A stretch of DNA of 64,000 bases, taken from positions 990,084 through 1,054,083 of the forward strand of contig NMRA01000054.1 in assembly GCA_002633005.1 (NCBI GenBank), in the 5' to 3' direction. Position 1 is the stretch's first letter, and every line of letters starts with the position of its first letter. A program made the position numbers and the translations under genes. The notes beneath the pieces are model-generated. The model did no database searches and was not told where the DNA came from. It saw nothing but the letters and a program-made list of their open reading frames with translations. Source of the DNA: Phoronis australis (taxonomy: Eukaryota > Phoronida > Phoronidae). Below, one piece after another: positions 33,881-47,887 of this stretch.

Positions 33881-36734
33881 TTTATAAAACACTATGAAAT
33901 TAATGACTTGGTAGTTCACGTACATTGTGATGTAATTCTTCTTACCAAACACTTGGCATTGAAATTAATGGTAGTGTAAAATACTGTAGAGAAATATACA
34001 ATTTGAATGGACCTTTGTTGTTCCTTTGTGTATTCACACAGGTGTCATGGTCAAGAGGTTCCCCAGACTCCCTCAACATGCACACCCCATTCACCAGAGG
34101 TCTCTGTCAGTTCATGCAGAGTTACCTGCATAAGTGATCGAAGCTGTGATGCTTTCTGACCGAAGTACTGCACTCTGATTTAGTTTCACTGCAGAATGGT
34201 GATGGTGGTCTAATTTAAAATCAATGAAAAAAATTCTGTCCTTGAGTACTCTTTCAACACCAGATGCATCCATTTAATTGTACAATATTATTATTGAATG
34301 GTCTTGATGCAACAAAAACAGCAATGTCGTGAATATACTATTCGCAAATATCTTGCCACTGGTAGCCGGGTTTGTTGGTGACACTAGTTTTGTAGCTTCC
34401 TTGTTGCTGGAGACTTAAGTTTTCAAAATAGTCAGATAAGAGTGACATCTTCAGCACCATTTGCGGGATTATCCAGGGGTGTGTTGAACACAAACATGTG
34501 ACCCAGATCCAAGACATTTTAAAATGATGAGCAAGGTCATGCAAGCGATTATCCACCCATAAACTAAAAATAGAGTGAATGTATAATTTATGGAAGGAAA
34601 CTAGACTGCATGAGTAAACCAAAAGAAAACTTTAAATTTTGACCGTTTATTTTCATTTATTATCAGTGACAATTACCCATTCAACAGGTATATTCTTGCT
34701 GGAATCTCCTGTGACTAAAAACTAATAACTGCACCAATTGATTGACCAGTATTCCTAGTACATACCACAAGAGGGAACTTAACACGCTTCCACGGATCTT
34801 GAAAAGGCAAAATACTATATGGCTTTCAAGGAACAGATGAGTTATTGCAAGTGGCATATCCTTATTAGTGATCAAATTCAAAAAAATTCTCAAAAATTTC
34901 GTTGCACTAATAGTAGCCATATTCTAAAATACTACATCTCCAATTCCGTGCCATTTACCCACAATGCTGCGAGAATTTATTGATCATTCTTACTTTTAGT
35001 TCCCCCTAGAAAAACTTAGACTTAAAGTTTTTTTAAAACGATAACAGAAAAAAATATTCTAACTACACTTCCAGGCACTTTTTAAGTACAAATATCTTAA
35101 TATTTACAAAATTTACACTCCAGAAAAACTAAGTACTTCAGCAAGAACACACTAGCAATATTTCACTTTGACAATGCCTCAACAGCGCATTTACTTTAAC
35201 TTCTGCTCACCACTGGGGGGGCAGCTTTCCTTTTCATTGGTACTTAAGTCATGGTATAAAGTACTTTCATATAAAATGTCAGTACAAGGAGCGTCAGTGT
35301 TATTGTGAATTTAGTTATTTACAGTAATTTTGCACATATAAGACTGAAGTTAAGAAAGGTTAAGACACTGAAGTTATCGCAGTTAAATGCATGGGTCACC
35401 AAAGATACTGCAAGATGTCCTCTCAAAAACATGCAGCCGCAGACATGTTTTTTTCTACGTTGAAATGGTAGAATAGTGGACACGTGACAATATAGTATCA
35501 ACAAATACACCACTTGCAACAGATGACAGTGACACCTGCTGATAACTTCAATGACACAAAAGTGCAGGGAAAGTTTACCATTCATATCCACAGACACTCC
35601 CCAAAACATTAACACTAAGTATGAAAGGCCCTATGATTACAACACAGTCGTGTACAACCAATGATCACACACAAAGTAGTAACACCAAACCTAAGGATTG
35701 CACAACAGCAGTATATTCATCATGCCGGGGACTTCATTTGACATTATCAGTGTTAAAGAACACATCTCACACAAGGTTTTTTGGTACTGGAAATTCATTT
35801 TGTACCAAATATGTGTTTTAAAAATGAAAACTAAAAATTGCAAATATCAGTTCCATTCCACAGTGCTCCAGATCTTAATGGGTCATGCAGGGCTCCATTT
35901 CATTTTATGAAAAAATGTTTGAAAACAAGGCAGTAGCATAAAATTTTGACCTCTGATAGCAAACTTGGTGTCATTAAAATCAAGCTTTGTAGGCCAGGAA
36001 ACTGATCCAGGTTGAATTATCTACTATGAAAAAGGCCACAAACAGCAAAACAGTACAAGAAATGCCGGTCATTTCGCCAGGTCTTCACAAGAAAAACGGC
36101 TAAGGGACAATCAAAAAAGTAAAAACAGACGACACTCCATCAATACCAGTAGTATCTCAGGCCTTAACATCACTCTCAACCTTCAGTTTAATGCACACTT
36201 CAACAGTCCAGACACCAGCTGCTTTCCCAGTTGTACACTGGCCTGACCTGTTATGTAAGACCTTTGTGTGTTTTCATTCACTTAGTTTATGTAAACCCTC
36301 CATTGAGGAAACTCCATTGAGGAAAGGAATGGTTAGGTAGGGAAGGTGTTGACATTCTAAATTTAGATCTGCACCAGTTTGCAACATAGAAATGCTTGGA
36401 TCACAAAACTTTAATTTCAATTAACTATAATTTTGCAATGCACATCTAATATCAATGAAAGTTATTTAGTTAACACTTTGTGAATTAAAGGGCAAACACT
36501 GCTGAAAATGACAGGTTACAGTTGCAAAAGATCTACGTATTATGACTATTTTTCACCCATAACAGTACTAGGTGATCGACTGAACAACGGTTTTTATCCA
36601 CTAATGACATGTCGACATGGCAAGAACATCTTGCTGAAAACTCAGCATTCTCAACTCACGGAATAAATGCAAGCAATTGCAATAACTTAAGTGTCAGAAA
36701 TAACTTAAGTGTCAGAAATAACTGGCGCATGTAA
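33881..36734 (-). other. Convergent 3' region; possible SLC25A36 3' UTR
   Basis: This lies between the swiprosin and carrier genes, which converge. On the minus strand two AATAAA signals occur at 34661-34656 and 34651-34646, which would give the carrier a 3' UTR of about 2 kb. A short direct duplication (AATAACTTAAGTGTCAG twice, about 36680-36720) lies just past the stop codon. I see no other gene. Confidence 0.35.
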
Positions 36735-39700
36735 CTACACAGGTTCTTCCGCGGTATTGCTGGTGAGCAGATAGACAACAAGTTCATATGAAGACATGAG
36801 TATGGCTGTGTTGGGAATCTGTCGGACGAGCTGTGTGGAAAGACCTCGGTACAATGCTCTCACGCCCTCTTCTTGAGCAACAGTCCGCAGGGTTTGGAAG
36901 AAAGACTGGTATTTGGTCCCCTCCTCTCGTAGTCGTGTACGTGCCACTTCTGTTAAAATCAGATTAAAGTTTATCAATGAAATGTTTTACTTTGTTAACC
37001 AAATTTTGTATAGAGTGGCCGTAGTGACACTGTTACCTAGCGACACTGTTACCTAGCGACACTGTTACCTAGCGACACACTGTTACCTAGCGACACACTG
37101 TTACCTAGCGACACTGTTACCTAGCGACACTGTTACCTAGCGACACTGTTACCTAGTGACACTGTTACCTAATAAATATCATTCAACTTTCCAAATGCTG
37201 AATAAGCCTAATAATCTACTTAGTAAACAGAAAACTCAACAATTCAGATTACAGATCAAAAGCAATTTTTTAAAATTATAAGTAACAGGTTAGAATATGA
37301 ACTTTTATCTCACAAGCATACATGGTTCTACTTGAACAGATTGAAAATCGTCTGAAGCTGCTACAAACATCCAAATTTTGATCACGACCACTTGCTGCTA
37401 TAAAAATGGTCTAAATCTGCTCTAATTTCAAAGCTTGGGAAGAACTGACAGTGTGTTATTGTTTCATACTAGGACCAATAAGTTGGTGTGACAGGCAAAG
37501 TAATTCCATGCACACTAAAAGCAATATGTACTAAAAGTAATATGACAGGCCAAAGAGGCTGGTTCAGAGACCAAACATGTAATGGAACAGCAGTCAGTGT
37601 ACTGGCTAAAATGCTTTCAACGCATAAAATGACTAGGTGCTTCAAGCCGACTTCTTATGCCCACTTTCATCCCAAACTTAGCAATCAGGTCTGATCTCAT
37701 TAACGCACAAGTTGAGACCCAGATTTATACTGATAATAGTTTGTATCAAAAGTTGGGTTGACGACAACCTTTGAACAATACCCTAACATTCAGCGAGTCT
37801 TAATTTTTCAACAATTCTGATAATGCTTCACAAATGTATTCATCATCTTTGTTTTGCTATCTTGAACTTTCCCTAATTGTTTTTGGTATCTACCACTAAC
37901 CAGGATGTCGCACAAGGTCAGTGTAACTGTACAAAGCGTGAGAAAAGTTGAATCCTTTTCGGTTTCCTCTGACATTTAAGTGAAAAAGACATCTAAGACT
38001 GCTGAAAATTTTTTACCTACCATTGCGTCACAGACGTTTCGCAAGAGGAAATGTCAAAAGAGAATATTGCTGCTTAATAGCTAAATTATACATGGTGACA
38101 CATTTCTATGTAATCCGAATTTACTCAGTTAAATGTCATTTTACATCCTGCATTATATTACGTAGATGACACTTGATTGGCAGTCTTATATAAGTACATT
38201 TGACATTCGTATGAAATTTCAAAAACCAAAATACATCATTCCATAAATAAATAAAGAGTTGCATGACAAAGTAAATCCATCACGCGTAAAATAAATGATC
38301 TAGGCATACCAGGTATCAGAACATTCAATAACAGTTTCGGCACTCGCTCACATGATTGGAAAGGTGTGTGAGAGGGTAATTTTATGGCATGAGGGGAAAT
38401 CACCATAGGTCGCTACCCTTTCGAAGGATTGTGCGAGTTAAAAAGAGATTCTAAATTTGAGAGGCATTTTTCAGTCATTCGACGGGAATTTTTGGGTCTG
38501 ATCAGGGTAATTTTGCACAATTTCAAAATGCTTTTTCAAAGAGGAATGGAGCCGACATTTAGCCCCAAAATCAAGGCACAGAGGGCTCTGATATTTAAAA
38601 ACATGCCAAATCTATTTTAATATTGCCTGCATCACCACCAACTCTTCTAACAACCACAGGGTATATAGTAGCAATACATTGAATAAACTTTCAGACTACT
38701 CAAGCAACACCCAATAACAACATCCCAAAATACCACAGCCCTACTCTGATTCTGTGCTTGCCTATCACTGGTTTACATCACAATTAGTTCATCATTCTAA
38801 TTTAGTTTTACTGTTGCAATGCTGGTACACAAAAATTGACTAGCTTAAAGATGCATGATAATCCTCCCAACTCAGCTCAGATGCGTGTCATTACCCTAGA
38901 CTTACGAAAAACAGATCAATAAGTACTACAACTTATTTTTCTACCTCTTTGAAAGTTGAATTCAGGATACCGCCATTCAATATATGTGGCAAGGGGGCAT
39001 CTGACACTCACTGGGCAAAGTTCCAGTAATATTTGAAGACGAATACTCAAGGAAAGTATTTCTGATAATAATGCAATCGACTCACCGTGAGGATAGGCAA
39101 CAATAGACGCACATGTCTTGGACACGGCAGCTGCAAACATGAGATGGAAAAAGTCTAGTGCCTTTCTGTCGGATGACTCATCATAACTCCAATGTAAAAG
39201 CCGTGCTTTGATCGCCTCATATATCACAAAATGTATGATTGTCTCACAGATTCCAAAGTATGAGGCTGAAATTCCCTTGTAAAAACCTAAATATCCACTT
39301 TTGCGGTAGATTTGCTGGACGCATTCTCTAATGGTCAGTGAATGATTCCGTCTGAAATGAACAATGCAACATTAATGCAATTGCCGCAACATGGAGTTGT
39401 GCAGTTACGGAGGATTTGAAAAGCTCAGGAACATGTTACACAGTACAAGCCATATTCAGAAACCATGACCCGGAATTCCCTGTCACGACAACACGGCTAA
39501 GCAATCTTCTCTCGTGACCGAGAATAAAGGGCAAATAACAGGAAAGTAAATATAAGGTGGCTAAGCCATTCTGTAATTAAGAATTTTGTTGGTAGTTATT
39601 CTATACTTGTCTTGGACTGCATCTATGAATTCTTGAAATTAAGTCTGAATGCCAAGGATCTCGCAAAAGTATCACACATTACCTAAAGAATCTTTAGTAA

Positions 39701-42700
39701 TTAATGTGAATACCATGTAGAGTCTTACAAAGAAGTGATGGTGAAGTACTATTTTGATTCCTCAAGTTTTCCACGGAGAGAGAAAAAGCGCACTACTTTG
39801 TTGTCAAAAGACAAGATATAGTTTGTCACTTGCTTCCTTGGCAAAGTGCTCTACTGTCAACAAAGCTTCAAAGTCTTAACAGTGTGTTGTTTACAATGCT
39901 GCTGCACCACATAAATTTTTATGCCCTTCAGTATGTGGACCAAAGTGATGCAGCCAGCAGTCACATGATATCAATAACAAACATCAATCATTTTGTTCTA
40001 GACTGATACTTGTGCAGCCTACAAACACGTGAATATCAGGAAGACTGTACTATTGCAGTTCAATTATTAACCACAGACAGATCACACAGAATACAAAATC
40101 AAGCCACCAGGTCAGCAACACTGACCATGCTGTACTGGTGACTCTTGCCTGCCATCTGACAGTTGAGTGACATTGGAGGTCAGTTTAGACAAGAGGTGCA
40201 GCTGGTGGTTTAAATGAACAAGTGCCTTACAAGGACTAATGCACTTTGCAATCATCAGTAAACTGCGGGTTGACTGATGTCACAAGAAACAGAATAAGGC
40301 CAACATAATCATTTTCAACATGATGATCGCCCAGTTCATAGGTACAAATAATTCATTAAAATATATTTACATAACATCAAGCAGAGTACGAGCAAAGACG
40401 AGTACAACACCCCTATCCTCACTAACATCCACTTGTCCCGACATGAAAAGGAACACCATGGCCAAAACCACCCAAACGATCAACAACAAACCACAAGACC
40501 TGTATGACTGATTAGAAACCAGGTGTAACCATTGTTTATTCCTGCCTGAACCAGCTTGATCCAGTTCAACAACTGTAAATTATTAACACTCCCTAACACT
40601 TCTCATCCTCAAAACTATGTTATTGTATTTGTACTTTCTCATAATAAACACTTAAATAAAACCATGTAAGGGTATGTGATACTGGTCACAATTCTTTTCA
40701 CTGGTGACAAGCCAATCCCCATTGCCTAGGGAAATTATTATGCAAGTGCACAATTTCCACTCCATTCTATAATGACCCCAAACTGCATGAAAACAAACAG
40801 TAAGAAGTAGGTCACGAGAAGGTCGAAGGGTCAATTACTTACTTCTGATCTAACTGTAATCTTGTTTTCACAAACCAAATTGGATTTGTGAGAGTGGATG
40901 TAGCAAAACCTGTAAAAAAATTGCGAAGTTACTGTACAAGTGAAAAATATTAACCTGACACAGAATAGTGCAATCAGTCGGTACAAATAAACCAATAACA
41001 GATACTGGTGAGCATGAAAGCTGCTGCAGCCAAGGAAAATTAAAGTCATTAATGCTTTTATTAAATATGGTGAATTACAAACCACCAGCTAAACATTCCA
41101 GTCCAGACAATGGCTAGACCCAGAACAAAATTTATGTGTATTGCAATGTGTATCTGGTGTTATGTAATGTTTTGAATAAAAGGTAACAGATTTCCAGGAA
41201 AATAATCTTAAGGTTAATCTAAAAGATAAATTTCACTGAGACCTTACAAGATTTTCAAAACATGATGAACATCAGGCTCACAGCTCTAATCTCAATAGAA
41301 CTCTACTTCTGTGTGAACTGAGATCAGTGCCAATTATTAGGACTTCGCTAGGTGAAGTATAACATGGCTTATAGATGCCTTTTTTTGTTTCGCTGACTAA
41401 AAAACGAAAACCGAACTAGGCCTATTACTCTCACAAAATCAATGTAATAAGATTCAAATACCTAAAATTGTAAATTCAAAAAATGATTTGGGTAAATCAT
41501 AATATACTCGAGCAAACAAAAGACATTCATTTTCGATTGCAATAAGGCAGAATGGAAACTAAATAATTTCGAGTTTGTGCGCGAAGACAAGATCCCTGGT
41601 CCGGAACTGTCCTTAATACAATCCTTTGTCTCAAACAGACCTAATCAGGAAACAGTCCTGCTTCATACTTACCCGCGCAGAATGCAGAACACAGATGAAC
41701 GAAAGGAGACTCTGAATGAAAGTGAGGATTGTTGTTTAATGTTCTCTTTGCTTTGGCATATGCGGCGAAATATATTGCCCTAAAAATAAAAAGAAATAGA
41801 TCACCATTGGACAATCAACAACAGTTGCAGTCACATTACTAGTTGCAGATCCCGGGTCTAGCTCACTGAGATTGACCTGCTGAGGTACCCAGGGAAATCT
41901 ACAAATTCGACCTAAAAATAAAAAGAAATAGATCACCATTGGACAATCAACAACAGTTGCAGTCACATTACTAGTTGCAGATCCCGGGTCTAGCTCACTG
42001 AGATTGACATGCTGAGGTACCCAGGGAAATCTACAAATTCGATTGATGTTTACAACAGACGGGTATGTAGGACCCTAGAAAATTGCTCAAATTTAGCTAG
42101 CTTCCAAACATCATGTCTGAGAATTGGCCGTTCAGATAAATATGAAACTTTCAGCAGCTATGTTGTATGCACTGTTCTCCCAAATCCTGTTAGGATTGTT
42201 TTCAGACTGCTTCACTTTTGCACGAGGGGCCAGAAAAAATAGGACTTTTATTTTCTTTTAAAAACTCAAAAGCTTAACAAAGTGAAAACACATTTTGATA
42301 ACAGCATTTTTTGAGATTTCATCTTGGTCATTTATATCAAACGAAATTTGGCCATGTTATCAGTACCTTTGTTTTGCTATATGAATGTACTTTTCTTTTT
42401 TCCTTTACAATAATAAATATACTATGGTCACCTGACCTAATTTAAGGCAGATTGGTATGTTTTTACATTGAGAAAATGTATACTTTTACTTAGTTAAAAT
42501 CAACACTTGTGTAGATCTTTGACTAAATAAACATACTTGTTGATAAGGTTCAGCATAACTTCAAAATAAAAGAGCAAAAGTTGATAACTAATCTCCAAAA
42601 ACATACAAAACGAAGCTCCAGAGATTCATAACACCAATACGGTGGCTTGATATGTCTCTAAAGTTCTGCACACTTATTGTTTTCCAGGAAAACAGTACAA

Positions 42701-45700
42701 GGGGACATGCACTGTAAAACTATATGTAGGTGATCTACATTTGACACAAGGGTCATGCTGAGCACACAGCAGGCCAACAGCTGAGTAATGCTGTCAACAA
42801 ACCACTGTTCTATTACAGAATGGTTTCAGACTAGGCACTGCAGTAATATCCATGATGAATATTATCTTGCCATCTAGAAGGATTTACCAAAGTTTGTCAC
42901 TGAATATGACCATTGTGAAGTCAAAATTCTTATTCTTACTCCCACCAACATTAAAACAAGTCAACAATCAAAAGGCCTGCGATATTTGTCCCAGTTATGT
43001 GCGCCTATGTGTTAGTGATAGGTAATTTATAGTACGTTCCATGGAGGAGACAACAGTCACGTTTAAAATAATTTATGCCTTACATATGACCGTAACAATA
43101 TAATTTAAGAAGTAGAACTGTTTATTCTTGAGCTAGTATAGAATTAGAAATGTTAAATAAATCACCAAACCAGGCATGTGCTAGACAAAGTGGATGAGTG
43201 CCAAAACTTTCAAAATAGCTCAGAATTTCATATGCACTTTAAGAGATATTAATAAACACAGCTTTGTAAACAAGTGAATAGGCTGAAGCTTGTTTACACC
43301 ACTGCATGCAGACAACAGATGTACTGTGTGTTCTTCAATGACTTTTTACCTAGTGCAAACGATTTTCCACGTGTACCAATTGGCTTAAAATCAATGTGAT
43401 TTTAGTCTAACAAGCTAGAGACTTTGAGGTCATCTGCATTATTTTTAAAAATAACATACAGAATTAGTTCATCGTAGGTATCCTAGCAACTTATTCCCAA
43501 GAAGCATTGTTTATCATTTTATCAGGATAACTACTAGTACTGCACAGAGGTTTTTATTGAAAGACCTGGTCACCAGCATCCCCATCACAGCCCAATCTTA
43601 TCTGCTCTTTGACTCAAGACAGCTGCCTGACAACAAGCCATATCACAGGAACCTCTCCTGGATGACCTATTTAGGGCACTGAGAACTTTTGAGGTCAACA
43701 ATGCAGCATCTTGTTTATCAGCACAACAAAATGTTACAGAGCGAATTATACAAAGTAACTAAATTTATGGCAGTACAGTCTTTGATGGAGATGATGGATA
43801 CCCACCAGTGTTACAAGCCATCCATGATGAAAAGTTTAATGCATAGAACTATACAAAAAGAAAAACACAGTTATCATACCCTTAAACTGTATCAGGCTAT
43901 ACAAACAACATAGGTCACGAATGCCTCACAAGGCCATGTAAATAGAGAATCATGTAAATAGAGAATCCTACACTAGGGTCTCAGGTTTATGGCATGGGCA
44001 AAACCTCTTGGAATTTTTTTCCAAGAGGTTTTGCCCATGTCATAAACCTGTGTCAAATGTAGGATTTGTTTTCTCAAAAACCGTGAAAATGATTTTTTTT
44101 GCTGAAAAACTCAACGTGTCTAAAACTTTCAACTACATAATGCAACTTTTGTAAAAACACGCTTGCGCACAATAAAGTGAACTCAGTTACTTTTTGTTAG
44201 TAGTTTTATTTTAAACTTAACAATTGTAAATTGCATTCAGCTTTCGTAACAAATGTTCAAGTTACTGTAGAGTCTTTGAAGTTGTAATATTAAAACTTAA
44301 CAAATGTTGATAAATATCAGTCAGCAGGGCCTCTCCGTGTGTGAGCACTGAATTGACCTTGAGACAGCACAGCTAAACAGTCTCACTGCATTTCTTGAGT
44401 AGGAATTCGTCTCCGTTTGAATGAACGAGGATATGGAATACGCCGCCCAAGATGGGAGTACGTCCAGTTCCTACACCCCATTTGTCAATCATAACCTTGC
44501 CATTTTCACGGGATTACGGCATTGTTTGGTTGGCGCGCGTTTGGTTGTTGGTGTTAGTGCTTTGCAGACGATAGAATGTAAGGCGAATGGATTTCTACTT
44601 TGCACTACTTTTTGATTCGCCCATGTAATGTCAAAAAAATTACGTACACGTTGTTATTTACCAGTCATGTCGTAACACATTCCAGGTCATATGAGAAACT
44701 CATTTCTCAAATCTGCAAACTCGTGCCGTACATAACACAGCTTACGTACCCAAAAAGCACGGCTCACTAACTCGCATCCATTTACAGATAAATGAGCAAC
44801 AAGAGACTGTGGATCAAGTTCACAGGTGCCAGAGCTGTGTTTGCATTCCATGAGCTATGCCTTGTTAGTGGATTGTGAATTCACGAGATGTACTCTTTGG
44901 GTACGTAAGCCATGTTTTGTGAGTGCGGGCGCGAGTTTGTGAATCAGCAAACTAAACATTCAGGACCGCGAGACGTGTTACAAGTGAAGATCTATGCTCA
45001 TATGCATCAGCCATATTATTCAAGTCGTCTGAAAATTCTTCAATTCTGGGAAAAATAATTGCAAAATTTCTATTTTTTAGAGGCTTAACAAATTTGTGCA
45101 AATGCTCAAATGTTTACCAAATATTGTTCCATAGTAGTTATGCCTTACAAACATTGTCAAAAGAAAAGCAAATTTTCTTGAAATGATATTTTGGTTGAAA
45201 ATTTTGACAAAAGGAATTTTCACCTGCCCACAGTATTGTGTCACAAACTGTAGAGTAAATAATACATCCAAATCAACAATTCTAGCTATAAATCGACCGA
45301 TGATCGTTTTGCAACAGACGCGTTCAAGTAGTTAGTCATTCTTTCTGAGGGTGGTACTGTTCTTTTTAGTTTTGAGAAACAAAAAATATGCTGGGCAGCA
45401 AGTTATGGGTAAAACACTGCTGCAGCACAATCCAGCGCAAAAAGTAAGACGATTCCTGCACCACTTTGTTACAGAAAAACGGAGTTCGATAATAAACAAA
45501 ATGAAATAAAAAAATGTTTGCTATTAAAACACATTTTTCTGTTTTTGAAAATGGAAAACCAGGGTCTCTTCAGGGTTCATCGTAGCCGCAGTTGAGCACC
45601 ACTGTGTTGGACAAGATGAACAAGTGATGGCTGTACTGTCTACATCAGCGCAAGTTCTCATACTGATTTTGGTCTTTTTAAAGTCACATACAACACCAAC

Positions 45701-47825
45701 TTCAAAAACTTTCTCTCCGTCTTATCAACAGTTTTCCCAAGTTTACTCGGTAACATTGAGAACATTGGTTTCTTCTGTGACTAGATCTGCCTTCACAAAC
45801 TAAAGAACAAAATTGAAGTTCATCACTTTAGCTTCACCCAATTATCCCTGTCTGATGCTTAAGTGCACTTGACTGGCAGATACCAAATGGGTTGGCACTG
45901 ATTACCAAAATTGCAAAATGTGTGTGCACAATGTTCTCCACACCCTGTTTTAATGTGTCGTATTGACCTATTCGCAGGCACTTGCGAGAACTCTGTAAAT
46001 ATATAGCTTGCCATAACATGCAAAAAAATGTAAATCAAAATGTAAATCACAACTTCTGGAACTCATTGAACTGACTGAGGACGTTATGATTCACGATTTT
46101 TTCCCACCTAGTTATACACCTGCATGAATGATAATGTCTATCATCTCTTCGCATAATATACCGTAATGTGCAAAATATTGCATAAATGGTATGCGTTCTG
46201 TTCACTGACTTACCTCGAAGGTGCAACTCCCACCAAATTGGGACCGAGACCTTTAAATAAACCCTTAGCACCTTCATTAGCGACAATTACCCTGAAAGGA
46301 ATACATTGCAATTTATTGTGGTGCAAGAAATGAAACGTAACTAGAGAAACAAATATGTGGTGGATGATAAAGGAAGTCAGTGTGAGAAATAAGTAAACTG
46401 AAAAAAACCCAGAAGCAAAACCATCAATGCATTAAGTCTAAAGCCCCATTTATATGCAGTACCTTTACGTCCATACGTGAAGTATACACCATATGCAAAT
46501 CTAAATGCAGGTGTAAACGAAAATTTACATCGCGCTCGTATGTAAGAAAAGAAAGGCAATATTTGCGCTCACTTCTTTATGCATTTCACAGCAAAGTCGA
46601 CACAAGAAACTTTGATATTAAGAAGAAGAGGTAGCTTTGAGGTTCAGTTATCTATCCCTACAGGATTGCTTTTGAAATGCTAACAGTAAGTATGGATAAA
46701 GATCGAGGGATTGGTGGCAAAAAAAATTCAAAAATGAAAATTTGAAAGACGAAGGATGATTTGAAAATTGTGAAATGGCAGATTTCCTTCTATAGGCTTA
46801 CTCATTTTGCCAAGCACTCCTTGAACGCATTACAAACGCGTGAGACTGTTAGGTATGTTAGGAGGCAGTTTTGAGTTTTATCAGAGTTCTAGTTGGTCGC
46901 TGATGATGAGCAGACGTGTATCATGATTTGTCTGAACACTGAGGCTGGACTTTATGTTTTCTTCATGCTTTCTATGTAATGAACATGATTAGTTTATGTG
47001 GTGAGAATTTGCTAAGTTGCGGAGAGCAGCGTATTGTCAGTGTATGGAACTTGACTGTATTATTTTGGTGGACTTATGGAGTCAATGGAACACGTGAGGA
47101 CGCCTTGGTGATGAAGACTGAAGATGCCACAAGTTTCAAGTTTTAGACAGTTGGTGATGATGCTTGACTCTGTCTTCGTCCCAAGTTTCGTGTAACTTGT
47201 TATCATGTTTGTAAATATGTAAATAGATATTACTTTTGATCAGGGTAACTGAAAAGTGTTTATTTACGTTTATATTTCCGTAACAGAGACACTGAATCCA
47301 GGTTGGAGCCAAGTCATACTGAATGCGTACAGGCTTTGGTAGACCCACTGTTGGTAACCTGGCGCAGTTATGAAAGCAAGTACTTTCTTGTTCTCAGTGT
47401 ATGAGTGAAATTAGGATTCATATCTGATTACTTGATACGGTTGATAGGTCATGCTGCTCAAAATTTCCACAAGGCCCTCACCTGATAAATTTGGGATATC
47501 CCACTCACGTCCAAAATAATTTTTCCTGCTTTTGTTTCAACAACATGGTTCAGGTATTCCAGTATTTTTTGGTGTGTGACCACTGATACTTAACATATCA
47601 TTAGTCATGTGAACACAAGATGGGTTGGCCGGGTCGTGTTCTTGACTTGCTAGCTTTTGGAAATTCAGAGTTAAAAGTGAACAACAAACTTTTGCAAAGT
47701 GAACCGAAAAACTGATTTGTCTTGACGAAGTTATATGTATGCCGATTGTACCTCTTACGGATGGTGTATATCCAGGGAAAGCATAGCATATATATATAAG
47801 CCATGAAAGTTTCAACTAGCAGCAG

Positions 47826-47887
<62 letters not shown>

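Noticed and set aside
37022-37172. Short regular repeats resembling a CRISPR array
   Set aside because: Units are directly adjacent without unique spacers and lie in an animal intron; it is a minisatellite.
43560-43917. Plus-strand frames in SLC25A36 intron 3 (DLVTSIPIT... and MRSTMQHL...)
   Set aside because: The frame breaks and no domain was recognised; it could be old repeat debris but is not supportable as a gene.
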